Assembly (NCBI GenBank): GCA_027066325.1 | Contig: JAMONY010000007.1 | Coordinates: 1-40,915 of the forward strand | Length of the DNA: 40,915 bases | Direction: 5' to 3' | DNA from: Helicobacteraceae bacterium | Lineage (GTDB): Bacteria; Campylobacterota; Campylobacteria; Campylobacterales; Sulfurimonadaceae | Part shown: positions 8,554-16,001 of the stretch, piece by piece | How the letters are laid out: every line of letters begins with the position of its first letter | How positions within the stretch are numbered: position 1 is the first letter of the stretch | The notes under the pieces: generated by a model | What the model was told of the DNA's origin: nothing | Databases searched by the model: none | What the model saw: the letters and a program-made list of their open reading frames with translations, nothing else | Position numbers and translations under genes: made by a program

Positions 8554-9144
8554 ATGAAAAATAGCATAGGTAGACCAAGATCATTTAATGAGCAAGAGGT
8601 TCTTCAAAAGGCTATGGAGTATTTTTGGGAACATGGATATGATAGGTCTTCACTAAGCGTACTTCTAAATGCTATGGGTATTAAAAAAAGCAGTTTTTAT
8701 CAGACATTTCAGAGTAAAGAGCATCTATTTCGTCTCTGTTTAGAGCTATATACCAAGATGGGTAGTGAGTATCTGGCTACTTTGGTTGATGAGAAGGGAG
8801 AGAAGGGTGTTCTTCTCTATATTGTCTACTCAACCATGGAGGAGTTGCGCCATACAGGTAGAGCTAAAGGGTGTTTGCTGATGAACTCTGGAAGTGAGTG
8901 TTATATAAGTCATCCACACTTTAACGAGCTTATACACTATGAGTTTACAGTATTTCAGAAACTTTTTCGCAAACTGATAGATGAAGCTCAAAAAAAAGGT
9001 GATATAAAAAATCAGACTTCATCAAGAGTGCTCGGTAGTATCTATCAGAGTCTAATAAATGGGCTTGTTCAGATGATACAAGTTGGTGCTCAAACAGAGG
9101 AGCTAGAAGCTGTTGTAAAACACATAGAGGATCTTTTAGAGTAG
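8554..9144 (+). CDS. TetR/AcrR-family transcriptional repressor
   Basis: A 196-residue protein with the TetR N-terminal DNA-binding domain: GRPRSFNEQEVLQKAMEYF, then the helix-turn-helix through SSLSVLLNAMGIKKSSFYQTF (residues 27-48), followed by an all-helical ligand-binding domain. The region KGCLLMNSGSE resembles the AcrR/NemR-type subgroup that senses electrophiles or small organic compounds; two Cys (residues around 62 and 109) could be reactive, but this is inference. The gene starts 6 bases after a perfect -10 box overlapped by a palindrome, so autorepression is likely. Its probable target is the AhpD-like gene 101 bases downstream, which has the same palindrome. Confidence 0.9.
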   Translation: MKNSIGRPRSFNEQEVLQKAMEYFWEHGYDRSSLSVLLNAMGIKKSSFYQTFQSKEHLFRLCLELYTKMGSEYLATLVDEKGEKGVLLYIVYSTMEELRHTGRAKGCLLMNSGSECYISHPHFNELIHYEFTVFQKLFRKLIDEAQKKGDIKNQTSSRVLGSIYQSLINGLVQMIQVGAQTEELEAVVKHIEDLLE

Positions 9145-9163
9145 TTTTTTTATGTTTATTTTA

Positions 9164-9177
9164 GTACCGATTGGTAC
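9164..9177 (+). promoter_or_regulatory. second copy of the TetR-type operator
   Basis: GTACC-GATT-GGTAC, a palindrome with the same 5-bp arms and 4-bp spacer as that in the tetR promoter at 8528-8541. It lies 69 bases ahead of the AhpD-like gene. I see no clear -10/-35 pair around it. A nearly ideal but orphan Shine-Dalgarno AAAGGAGGT follows at 9180-9188 with no good start codon at the proper distance. Confidence 0.65.
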
Positions 9178-9245
9178 AGAAAGGAGGTTAATTTTAGTTC
9201 AAGGTGTGCAGAGGCACTAATAGATTTATTGTATGAAGGAATAAG

Positions 9246-9842
9246 ATGAAAATATTGAGAAAAGTAACATTGATAGCGGCTCTATCTTCAACTCTATTGG
9301 CTACAAGTGTGGCGCTAATTGAGACTGTATCGGTCAAGGACGCTACTGGTGATGTGGCAAAAGTTTACAGCGAGATGAATGCATCTTGGAAAATGGTACC
9401 AAATGCTATGAAGCTCTATTCGAACAATCCTGAGATATTAAGACATAAGTGGGACTCATTTAAGCTTAATGATAAATATGAGAGCATTGATGCTAAATTG
9501 CAATCTATGATTAGAATGCTAATCTCTGTAAATCATGAGTGCAACTACTGCATAGGTTTTAATGAAGGATTTTTGATCAATGTGCTTAAAGTTCCAGCAG
9601 CAGATGTGATGGCGATGAAGAAAGATCCATCTCTAGCTCCACTAAACAGAAAACAAAAAGCCCTCTTACTCTTTGTTTTAAAAGCTACTGAGAAGTCAAA
9701 AAGTGTAACATCAGCAGATATATCAGAGCTTAAAAAATTAGGCTGGAGTGATGCAGAGATATTTTTTGCAACCAACTATGCAGCCCAGATGGTAGCTAGT
9801 GATATACTTCTAAATGCCTTTAAGGTAGAGATAGACTATTAG
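9246..9842 (+). CDS. exported AhpD-like (carboxymuconolactone decarboxylase fold) protein
   Basis: A 198-residue protein with an N-terminal signal-like segment (KVTLIAALSSTLLATSVA) followed by an alkylhydroperoxidase D-like domain. The core HECNYCIGFNEG gives E98, C99 and C102, but the His normally four residues after the second Cys in AhpD (C-x2-C-x3-H) is Asn106. The CxxC suggests thiol-disulphide or peroxide chemistry; the signal suggests periplasmic location, unusual because most family members are cytoplasmic. An AAGGA site precedes ATG 9246. A TetR-type palindrome upstream matches the one controlling tetR, so it is probably derepressed by the same inducer. Its stop overlaps the convergent der stop by 3-4 bases. 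The substrate is unknown. Confidence 0.8.
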   Translation: MKILRKVTLIAALSSTLLATSVALIETVSVKDATGDVAKVYSEMNASWKMVPNAMKLYSNNPEILRHKWDSFKLNDKYESIDAKLQSMIRMLISVNHECNYCIGFNEGFLINVLKVPAADVMAMKKDPSLAPLNRKQKALLLFVLKATEKSKSVTSADISELKKLGWSDAEIFFATNYAAQMVASDILLNAFKVEIDY

Positions 9843-11257
9843 GTGTCTATCTCACCTCTCTTTTTGGCTTTGAAGAGAATAGGTGTTCCTTCAAAGTCAA
9901 ATGACTCTCTTAGCTGATTTGTTAAGTAGCGTCTATAGGTAAAGTGCAGACCTTTTGGTTTGTTCATAATGAGTGCTATCTGTGGAGGTCTTGTAGCGTA
10001 CTGAGTAGCGTAGTAGATGCGTATCATCTGCCCATTCATAGATGGCAGGTTGTGTTTGCGCATCGCAAATTTTAGTCTATCATTAAGCTTGGATGTTGTG
10101 ATACGCTGAGAGTAAGCACGGTTGACTTTATCTATGAGTTCAAAGAGTCTGTGTACTCTTTTATTTGTAAGCGCTGAGATGGTTATAAGTGGTGCATAGT
10201 GTAGAAATTTGAAACGGTGACGAATCTCATCTTCTATCTTTTTGTACTCACTTCTATCTACTAGGTCCCACTTGTTGAGCACAATAATACAAGCTAGTCT
10301 ATTGTCATCAATGAGACCAGCTATCTTCTCGTCTAGTTCGCGAAATGGCTCTGAAGCATCTAGTATAAGAAGTGCCATGTTAGATCTATCTAGCTGGATT
10401 TTTGTGCGATATAGAGCATACTTTTCAATACCCTCAATCTTGCCGCGTCGCCTAATCCCTGCCGTATCTATAAAAGTAATAGTACCATCGTTATGCTCTA
10501 TAGTCTCATCTATAGGGTCTATGGTAGTGCCAGCAACTGAGCTAACTACTGAACGCTCATGCCCTAGCAGAGCATTTAGAAGTGAGCTTTTACCAACATT
10601 GACGCGACCTATGATCGCTATATTGATATGATTGTCATCTTCAGTCTGTTCGCGCATATTGTCATTTTCATCAAAAATTGACTCATCTTCATCATCAAAA
10701 TTTTCTAAAAATAGGTCAAAATCACCACTATCTTCTTGAGTATTATCTATATCTGGTGTCTGAGGTGTAGAGTCAGGTAGTTTTGCTGCTATCCACTCAA
10801 GGAGTGGATTGATTGAGCGGTTGTGTGAGACTGAGATACCAAAGATATCTTTGGCACCAAACTCATAAAACTCCCACACTTTTGTTAGCATACCATCGTT
10901 GTCTATTTTGTTTATGACAAGAGCTACACTCTTGCCAAGCGATTCAAGCTCATAAAATATCCTCTTGTCTTCATCTTCTGGAATGCTTTTGCCATCAACC
11001 ATATAGATGATGATATCTGCCTCTTTAGCTGCTTTTAGTGACATCTGTCTCACTTTATCAAACAGCTCATTTCCAGCATCAAGTCCACCAGTATCGATCA
11101 GCTCTACCTCTTTATCTAAGATAGTAGCAGTTCTAAACTTGATATCTCTTGTTGTGCCTGAGACCTCTGAGGTGATGGCATCACGCTCTTTTAATAGACG
11201 GTTAAAAAATGAGCTTTTGCCGACATTTGGACGACCGATAATTGCTAGTTTTTTCAT
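9839..11257 (-). CDS. der: ribosome assembly GTPase Der (EngA)
   Basis: Der is the double-GTPase needed for 50S subunit maturation. The 472-residue protein has GTPase domain 1 (GRPNVGKSS at 8-16, DTGGLD, NKID), a long acidic linker, GTPase domain 2 (GRVNVGKSS near 217-225, DTAGIRRRGK, NKWD) and the C-terminal KH-like domain with GTPILFKAKKR near the end. ATG 11257 is chosen over the TTG one codon earlier, which makes the start KKLAIIGRPNVG typical. The ATG overlaps the hemJ TGA (TGATG), implying translational coupling. The linker (about residues 161-210) is strongly Asp/Glu rich. Confidence 0.97.
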   Translation of the reverse strand: MKKLAIIGRPNVGKSSFFNRLLKERDAITSEVSGTTRDIKFRTATILDKEVELIDTGGLDAGNELFDKVRQMSLKAAKEADIIIYMVDGKSIPEDEDKRIFYELESLGKSVALVINKIDNDGMLTKVWEFYEFGAKDIFGISVSHNRSINPLLEWIAAKLPDSTPQTPDIDNTQEDSGDFDLFLENFDDEDESIFDENDNMREQTEDDNHINIAIIGRVNVGKSSLLNALLGHERSVVSSVAGTTIDPIDETIEHNDGTITFIDTAGIRRRGKIEGIEKYALYRTKIQLDRSNMALLILDASEPFRELDEKIAGLIDDNRLACIIVLNKWDLVDRSEYKKIEDEIRHRFKFLHYAPLITISALTNKRVHRLFELIDKVNRAYSQRITTSKLNDRLKFAMRKHNLPSMNGQMIRIYYATQYATRPPQIALIMNKPKGLHFTYRRYLTNQLRESFDFEGTPILFKAKKRGEIDT

Positions 11258-11685
11258 CAAAATGGCTTAACTATCACCATAATGACGATAACTATGAGTA
11301 AAATAGTTGGTACCTCATTGTAGTATCTGAAAAATTTGCTACTTTTAGTGCATCTATCTTCTAGTAGCTGTTTTCTAAAGTGCCCTAGTGAGAAGTGGTA
11401 CGCTACAAGAAGTGCTACAAGTGTCAGTTTGAGGTGTAGCCATCCGCCCGTACCAAATAGTCCGCTATTTTGCATTAGAAGTGAAGCACCAGAGAGAAGT
11501 GTAAGCCATAGAGCAGGCACGCCTATATATTTGTATAGCTTCTCTTCTTGAACTTTTACTACTCCGATAAAGCCACTATTGTCCCTATTTTCTACATGGT
11601 AGATAAACAGTCTTGGCAGATAAAACAGCATCGCCATCCAACTTACAAAGCTCACTATGTGTAGAGCTACAATCCATTCGTACAT
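11257..11685 (-). CDS. hemJ: protoporphyrinogen IX oxidase HemJ
   Basis: HemJ is the membrane-bound, haem-containing enzyme that oxidises protoporphyrinogen IX in haem synthesis of many Gram-negatives. The 142-residue protein has four hydrophobic segments and the family hallmarks: His9 in ALHIVSFVSWMAMLFYLPR, H30 in LFIYHVE, W and K in GGWLHLKL, and the C-terminal RYYNEVPTILLI. AAAGGG precedes ATG 11685. It follows the outer-membrane protein gene by 9 bases and is coupled to der by a TGATG overlap. The haem product supports cytochromes such as the one encoded at 35 kb. Confidence 0.93.
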   Translation of the reverse strand: MYEWIVALHIVSFVSWMAMLFYLPRLFIYHVENRDNSGFIGVVKVQEEKLYKYIGVPALWLTLLSGASLLMQNSGLFGTGGWLHLKLTLVALLVAYHFSLGHFRKQLLEDRCTKSSKFFRYYNEVPTILLIVIVIMVIVKPF

Positions 11686-11694
11686 ATAAACCCT

Positions 11695-12303
11695 TTAAAA
11701 ATCTCTCTCTATATAAAACATGTTATAGTTGGAGCCACCTCGTTTAACACCATTGATAAGCCCATAAGCTCCAGAACGGTGTTTGAGTGCGTAACCCACA
11801 TAAGTTCTGTTAAGCAGATTGTAACCAATAAGCTCACCGATATCAAGATCTAGCGATATCTCAAGGTAGTTTAGCGCATAGGAGTTGTTATCATTCTCAC
11901 TTTGTGCTTCTAACTCCTCTACATAAGGTATATTTGAAGCATAAGAGATACCATCACCTAAGCCTATGCGAAACATATATAAGTGATAGTATAGCTTAAG
12001 ATACAGTGTCATCTCATGAAAATCATCTCTATACCCATTTTCAAGAAATCTATTGACACCACCTTTGAGCCAGAGCTGTAGCCCATAAAAATTACTATCA
12101 ATCAACATACCACCCTCTACGCCTACAACTGCTGTGTTGGATGGGTGTGCAGATGGTTGCATCGAGATAATTTCACCTAGATCATTCTGATCTGATTTGC
12201 CATAAGCTATGCGTAGTGAGAACTCATCTTGAGCTATTGCTGGTAGTGTGATTAGTAGAAGTGTAATGCAGAAGCGCGCAAAGTTGCCGCTCCCTCTTAG
12301 CAA
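11695..12303 (-). CDS. outer-membrane beta-barrel protein, possibly PagL-like lipid A deacylase
   Basis: A 202-residue protein with a signal peptide (FCITLLLITLPAIA, cleavage before QDEF) and alternating hydrophobic/polar strands through to a C-terminal Phe, the mark of an outer-membrane barrel. The segment YALKHRSGAYGLINGVKRGG has a His-x-Ser-Gly arrangement like the His-x-Ser catalytic pair of PagL 3-O-deacylases, with a Glu near the C-terminus (YIERDF) that could complete a triad. The only practical start is TTG 12303, immediately after the hpf TAA. It sits between hpf and hemJ in one run. Barrel: fairly sure; deacylase: tentative, since PagL proteins are usually slightly shorter and the His-x-Ser-Asn form is more common. 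Confidence 0.7.
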   Translation of the reverse strand: MLRGSGNFARFCITLLLITLPAIAQDEFSLRIAYGKSDQNDLGEIISMQPSAHPSNTAVVGVEGGMLIDSNFYGLQLWLKGGVNRFLENGYRDDFHEMTLYLKLYYHLYMFRIGLGDGISYASNIPYVEELEAQSENDNNSYALNYLEISLDLDIGELIGYNLLNRTYVGYALKHRSGAYGLINGVKRGGSNYNMFYIERDF

Positions 12304-12636
12304 TTAGGCCTCCTCAGCTAGTTCTAGGTTTTTTAATCCTTTGCCACGATGTGATTTGATCTTATCATGAAGTCTTCTTAGTGCCTTGTTGGCACGATCT
12401 ATGGCTATATCTATAGCAGCTTCAAGGCTTTGGTCATTTTGTTGAATAACAACTGGAGATTGATGTGCTATGTGGATGTCAAACTCAATTGAGACATCTT
12501 TTTTCTCTTTAGCGATGGTAGCATTGATAGTTGTTATATCTAGATTGTACTTCATAAATTGTGCTTTAGCTGTATCTATATGTGTGCGAATCCTATCTGT
12601 TAGGACGATATCTTTAGTTCTTATTGGTGTGTTCAT
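12304..12636 (-). CDS. hpf: ribosome hibernation promoting factor (short HPF/RaiA family)
   Basis: HPF binds the 30S subunit and helps form inactive 100S ribosomes in stationary phase or starvation. The 110-residue protein has the S30EA/YfiA beta-alpha-beta-beta-beta-alpha pattern: IRTKDIVLTDRIRTHID, SIEFDIHIAHQSPVVI, and the helical DIAIDRANKALRRLHDKIKSH, then a short tail without the long-form dimerisation domain. AAAGGAT precedes ATG 12636 and an extended -10 lies about 36 bases further upstream. It leads the run hpf, outer-membrane protein, hemJ, der. Confidence 0.92.
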   Translation of the reverse strand: MNTPIRTKDIVLTDRIRTHIDTAKAQFMKYNLDITTINATIAKEKKDVSIEFDIHIAHQSPVVIQQNDQSLEAAIDIAIDRANKALRRLHDKIKSHRGKGLKNLELAEEA

Positions 12637-12672
12637 AGTGTATCCTTTGGTTAAAATTAATGTAATAGTAGT

Positions 12673-12681
12673 AGTATACCA
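12673..12681 (-). promoter_or_regulatory. extended -10 promoter for hpf
   Basis: On the minus strand TGgTATACT is read from 12681 to 12673: an extended -10 with the TGn element, about 36 bases before the hpf ATG. No clear -35 is visible, as is common in this phylum. Confidence 0.55.
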
Positions 12682-12750
12682 ACAATTTATTTAATAGCAC
12701 AACTAAAATCTTGCTCTATATTGATCTATGTTAGATATTTGATGATATTT

Positions 12751-13941
12751 TTATAAGTAGCGTTTCAAAATCCATCGATAATAGACAGCAGCTACCATAA
12801 ATCCAACCCCTATGAGCAGGGCTATAGACTCTAAAGAGTAGCTCAATGAAGCAAGAACTCCAATACCCAGTGATGTAAGAGCCGCACTGATTAAAAATAG
12901 CATGTCATTGTATGCTATGACTCTACCATAATATTTTTCATCAATATTGTGTTGTAGTAGTGTGTATGTGTATGACCATAAAATAGTAGTAAAAAACCCA
13001 ACCAGTACGCTAGCTAAAAGAGATAGATAGAAGTTGCTCATAACAGCTGCCCAGATCCATATACAGATAGCTTGCATCGTAAAGAGTAGTATAACTCTGC
13101 GGTTATTTATCCAGCCTCCAAGAAGTATTGGACCCATCATGAGCCCAAATGCTCTAGCAGCATGCATCAGTCCAAGCGCTAAAGGTATGGCTATGATGTG
13201 TGAGTAGTATTGATCTACCATCAGAGCTACTAGAGCATCAAACGCACTCAGTCCTACAAAAGCATGCAAAAACATAAGATGTAACGCAAGTGGATTACCT
13301 TTTATGTAAATAAAAGCATCTCTCATAGTCTCTAGTAGAGTCTGTGTGCTTTTTGTGACAATAACTTTAAATTCTGTTTTATATAGCAGGTAGAGACAGA
13401 TCACAAACAGAGCCGCATCCAGTATAAACGCTATTTTAACCCCCATCAAAAAGACAACTACCCCACTTACGCCCATACCAGCTGTATATGCTGTAGACCA
13501 GATGATAGAGTGTATCTCATTGGCTTGTTGGAGCTTTTTGCCACTTACTATCTTTGGTAGCAGAGACATCTGGGCAGAGAAGTAGAAGCTAGCAGCTCCC
13601 ATACGGATAAACACAAGTATAAATAGAAGCCATATGTGAGATAGATTGTCTACTAAAAGCAGTAGAGTTGTTGCTACTATCTCGATAGCAAGAAGTGTTA
13701 GCATGAGTCGTTTTGGCTGAACTCTATCTATGATAGATCCAGAAAATGGTGCCTGAATGACTCCAGCTATAAAGTGTAGTGATGCCACAGTAGCCACAAT
13801 CAGTGCGGATACGCTCAGTTGTAGTAGAAGTGTATATATAGCCACGCTACTAAACCAAGCTGCAAAATATGAGATAGATTGGATAATCGAGAGCCTTTTT
13901 AATAGAGGTTCAGATTTTAATAGTTCAATATACTGTTTCAT
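12751..13941 (-). CDS. MFS transporter
   Basis: A 396-residue protein with about twelve hydrophobic segments, consistent with a major facilitator superfamily exporter. The loop between helices 2 and 3 holds PFSGSIIDRVQPKRLML, the MFS motif A region (G-x3-D-R-x-[K/R]-R-K-like). It resembles the enterobactin-exporter-type group used for drugs or siderophores; the substrate is unknown. ATG 13941 (KQYIELLKSEPLLKRL) is chosen over a far-upstream in-frame start, because it has TTAGGAT nearby and the extra residues would run into the divergent trpS promoter. It is divergent from trpS and followed by the hpf promoter. Confidence 0.88.
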   Translation of the reverse strand: MKQYIELLKSEPLLKRLSIIQSISYFAAWFSSVAIYTLLLQLSVSALIVATVASLHFIAGVIQAPFSGSIIDRVQPKRLMLTLLAIEIVATTLLLLVDNLSHIWLLFILVFIRMGAASFYFSAQMSLLPKIVSGKKLQQANEIHSIIWSTAYTAGMGVSGVVVFLMGVKIAFILDAALFVICLYLLYKTEFKVIVTKSTQTLLETMRDAFIYIKGNPLALHLMFLHAFVGLSAFDALVALMVDQYYSHIIAIPLALGLMHAARAFGLMMGPILLGGWINNRRVILLFTMQAICIWIWAAVMSNFYLSLLASVLVGFFTTILWSYTYTLLQHNIDEKYYGRVIAYNDMLFLISAALTSLGIGVLASLSYSLESIALLIGVGFMVAAVYYRWILKRYL

Positions 13942-13969
13942 AGGCGCAATCCTAACATATATTTTTAGA

Positions 13970-13975
13970 TATAAT
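13970..13975 (+). promoter_or_regulatory. -10 box for trpS in a divergent promoter region
   Basis: TATAAT at 13970-13975 lies about 31 bases ahead of ATG 14007, which has an AAGGATA ribosome site. The 65-base gap also must hold the MFS promoter; on the minus strand the same bases read TTATTATATC, so the two -10 regions overlap and may compete. Confidence 0.6.
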
Positions 13976-14006
13976 AACACCCAATTTTTATGAGGCAAGG
14001 ATACAT

Positions 14007-14966
14007 ATGAGACTACTTACTGGAGTTCAAGCGTCTGGAGACCTACATATAGGCAACTATTTTGGCTCTATTAAGGCGATGGTAGACGCACAAAATAGAG
14101 ATGATGTGTTGATATTTATCGCCAACTACCACGCTATGACAACAGTGCAAGATGGTGATAGGTTGCGCTCTTTAACACGCCAAACAGCCATCGATTTTCT
14201 AAGTCTTGGCATAGATCCAGATAGATCTACTCTGTGGGTTCAGAGTGATGTCAAAGATGTACTGGAGCTCTACTGGATACTATCCTCATACACACCAATG
14301 GGTCTGTTAGAGAGAGCTCATAGCTATAAAGATAAGAGCGCAAAAGGGATTAGTGCTTCTCACTCTCTCTTCTCATACCCTGTCTTGATGGCAGCAGATA
14401 TACTACTTTTTAACTCTGATATTATCCCTGTAGGAAAAGATCAGATCCAACATGTAGAGATAGCACGCGATATAGCCATAAAGTTCAATAACGCTCATGG
14501 AGACATACTGCGTATTCCAGAGTTTAGAGTAGATAGCAGTGTGGCTACGGTACCTGGCATAGATGGTGCTAAAATGAGTAAGAGTTATGGCAATACTATA
14601 AACATATTTGATGAGCCAAAAAAGCGCCTTAAGAGCATCAAAAAGATAGTTACAGAAGTGGTGCCACTTGAGGAGCCAAAAGAGTTTGAAGGGTGTAATG
14701 TCTACAATATAGCCAGACTGTTTTTAGATAAAGAAGAGCTTCGAGACCTTCAAGCTAGATACAAGACGGGTTTAGAAGGTCATGGGCACTTTAAGCTCTA
14801 TTTGGCAGATGTGATAGAGAGCTATTTTGCTCCATTTGTAGAAAAAAGAGAGTACTACCTGAGCCATCTTGATGAGGTAGATGCCATCTTGCACAATGGT
14901 GCAAAAAAGGCCAAAGAGATATCTGCTAAAACCATGCAGAAGGTTAAAGAGGTAGTTGGTATTTAA
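14007..14966 (+). CDS. trpS: tryptophanyl-tRNA synthetase
   Basis: TrpRS charges tRNA-Trp. The 319-residue class I enzyme shows the HIGH variant HIGNYFG (after TGVQASGDL), DQIQHVEIARDIA in the middle and the KMSKS loop GAKMSKSYGN near residue 190. The length is normal for bacterial TrpRS. The start at ATG 14007 gives the usual MRLLTGVQASGDLHIGN opening. It is followed by tal after 42 bases with its own extended -10. Confidence 0.97.
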   Translation: MRLLTGVQASGDLHIGNYFGSIKAMVDAQNRDDVLIFIANYHAMTTVQDGDRLRSLTRQTAIDFLSLGIDPDRSTLWVQSDVKDVLELYWILSSYTPMGLLERAHSYKDKSAKGISASHSLFSYPVLMAADILLFNSDIIPVGKDQIQHVEIARDIAIKFNNAHGDILRIPEFRVDSSVATVPGIDGAKMSKSYGNTINIFDEPKKRLKSIKKIVTEVVPLEEPKEFEGCNVYNIARLFLDKEELRDLQARYKTGLEGHGHFKLYLADVIESYFAPFVEKREYYLSHLDEVDAILHNGAKKAKEISAKTMQKVKEVVGI

Positions 14967-14974
14967 GTAATATC

Positions 14975-14983
14975 TGTTATACT
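14975..14983 (+). promoter_or_regulatory. extended -10 promoter for tal
   Basis: TGtTATACT at 14975-14983, an extended -10 in the 42-base gap after trpS and 25 bases before ATG 15009. The same TGnTATACT appears ahead of hpf. Confidence 0.55.
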
Positions 14984-15008
14984 AATGCAAATTTTATGGA
15001 GTAGGTAG

Positions 15009-15998
15009 ATGAGTAGAGCGATAGATAAGTTCTCTTTATGGGTCGATTTTATTGAGAGAGATTTTATACAAAATGATCTTGCTAAGTTAATTGTAAAACA
15101 TGATCTTGGTGGTGCTACAAGTAATCCTGCAATCTTTAAAGATGCCATATTGAAGTCACTAGCATACAAAGATCAACTAAAAACAGTGGAGCACTTGAGT
15201 GCAAAAGAGAAGTATGAGGCTTTAGCCATTGAAGACATCAGAGCAGCAGCAGATCTATTTAAAGAGATCTATAGACAAAGTGGTAGTAGTGATGGATTTG
15301 TGAGTATTGAGGTAGATCCCATGTTGTGTGATGACGCTAAAGCTACAGTTGATGAAGGCAGAAGACTTTTTAAAGCTATAGACAGAGACAATGTTATGAT
15401 CAAGATACCAGCCACCAAAGCTGGGTTTGAGGCGATGTTTGAGCTCTCAAAATTATCTATCCCCATTAACGCAACTCTGATATTCTCTAAAGAACAAGCT
15501 CTTAGTTGCTTAGACGCATTTAAGCGCGCAAAAGAGCAGAGTGGCAAGAGCGTTAGTAGCGTAATTAGTGTGTTTGTTAGTAGATTTGATAGAAAATTAG
15601 ACCCTATGCTTAAGCAGCACAGCATAGCACCAGCTCTTACTGGTATCTATAATGCATCTGCTATCTATAGTGCGGTCAATAGAGATGGTTTTAGTGAGTG
15701 TAGAGTGCTATTTGCATCAACTGGTGTCAAAGATGATAGTCTTGAGCCATCTTACTACATAGAGGCTCTCTTGGCTGCTCATAGCGTCAACACAGCACCG
15801 CTTCACAGCATAGAGAGTTTTACAGAGAAAAAGAGCATAGATGCTCTATTGCCAATAGACAGCTCTACGATAGAGCAGCACTTTGCTAAACTAAAAGAGG
15901 TTGGTATCGATATGAGAGAGATTGAAGATGAGCTTATGCGTGATGCTACTGCCGCGTTCAAAGTAGCATTTAGACAAATTTTAGATGAATTGGAGTAG
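15009..15998 (+). CDS. tal: transaldolase
   Basis: Transaldolase moves a dihydroxyacetone unit between sugar phosphates in the non-oxidative pentose phosphate pathway, the same pathway as rpe at 5.1 kb. The 329-residue protein has ATSNPAIFKDA near residue 37, the Schiff-base Lys in VMIKIPATKAG near 131, INATLIFS, and SVFVSRFDRKLD. This is the longer type found in Campylobacterota and actinobacteria (about 330-370 residues) rather than the short MipB/TalC form. A GGAG site precedes ATG 15009. pilT begins directly after the stop. Confidence 0.94.
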   Translation: MSRAIDKFSLWVDFIERDFIQNDLAKLIVKHDLGGATSNPAIFKDAILKSLAYKDQLKTVEHLSAKEKYEALAIEDIRAAADLFKEIYRQSGSSDGFVSIEVDPMLCDDAKATVDEGRRLFKAIDRDNVMIKIPATKAGFEAMFELSKLSIPINATLIFSKEQALSCLDAFKRAKEQSGKSVSSVISVFVSRFDRKLDPMLKQHSIAPALTGIYNASAIYSAVNRDGFSECRVLFASTGVKDDSLEPSYYIEALLAAHSVNTAPLHSIESFTEKKSIDALLPIDSSTIEQHFAKLKEVGIDMREIEDELMRDATAAFKVAFRQILDELE

Positions 15999-16001
15999 AT
16001 G

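Noticed and set aside
12637-12750. A terminator or small RNA in the gap between the MFS transporter and hpf
   Set aside because: Only an AT-rich stretch with a weak GATATTT-type dyad is seen; the gap is explained by the hpf promoter.
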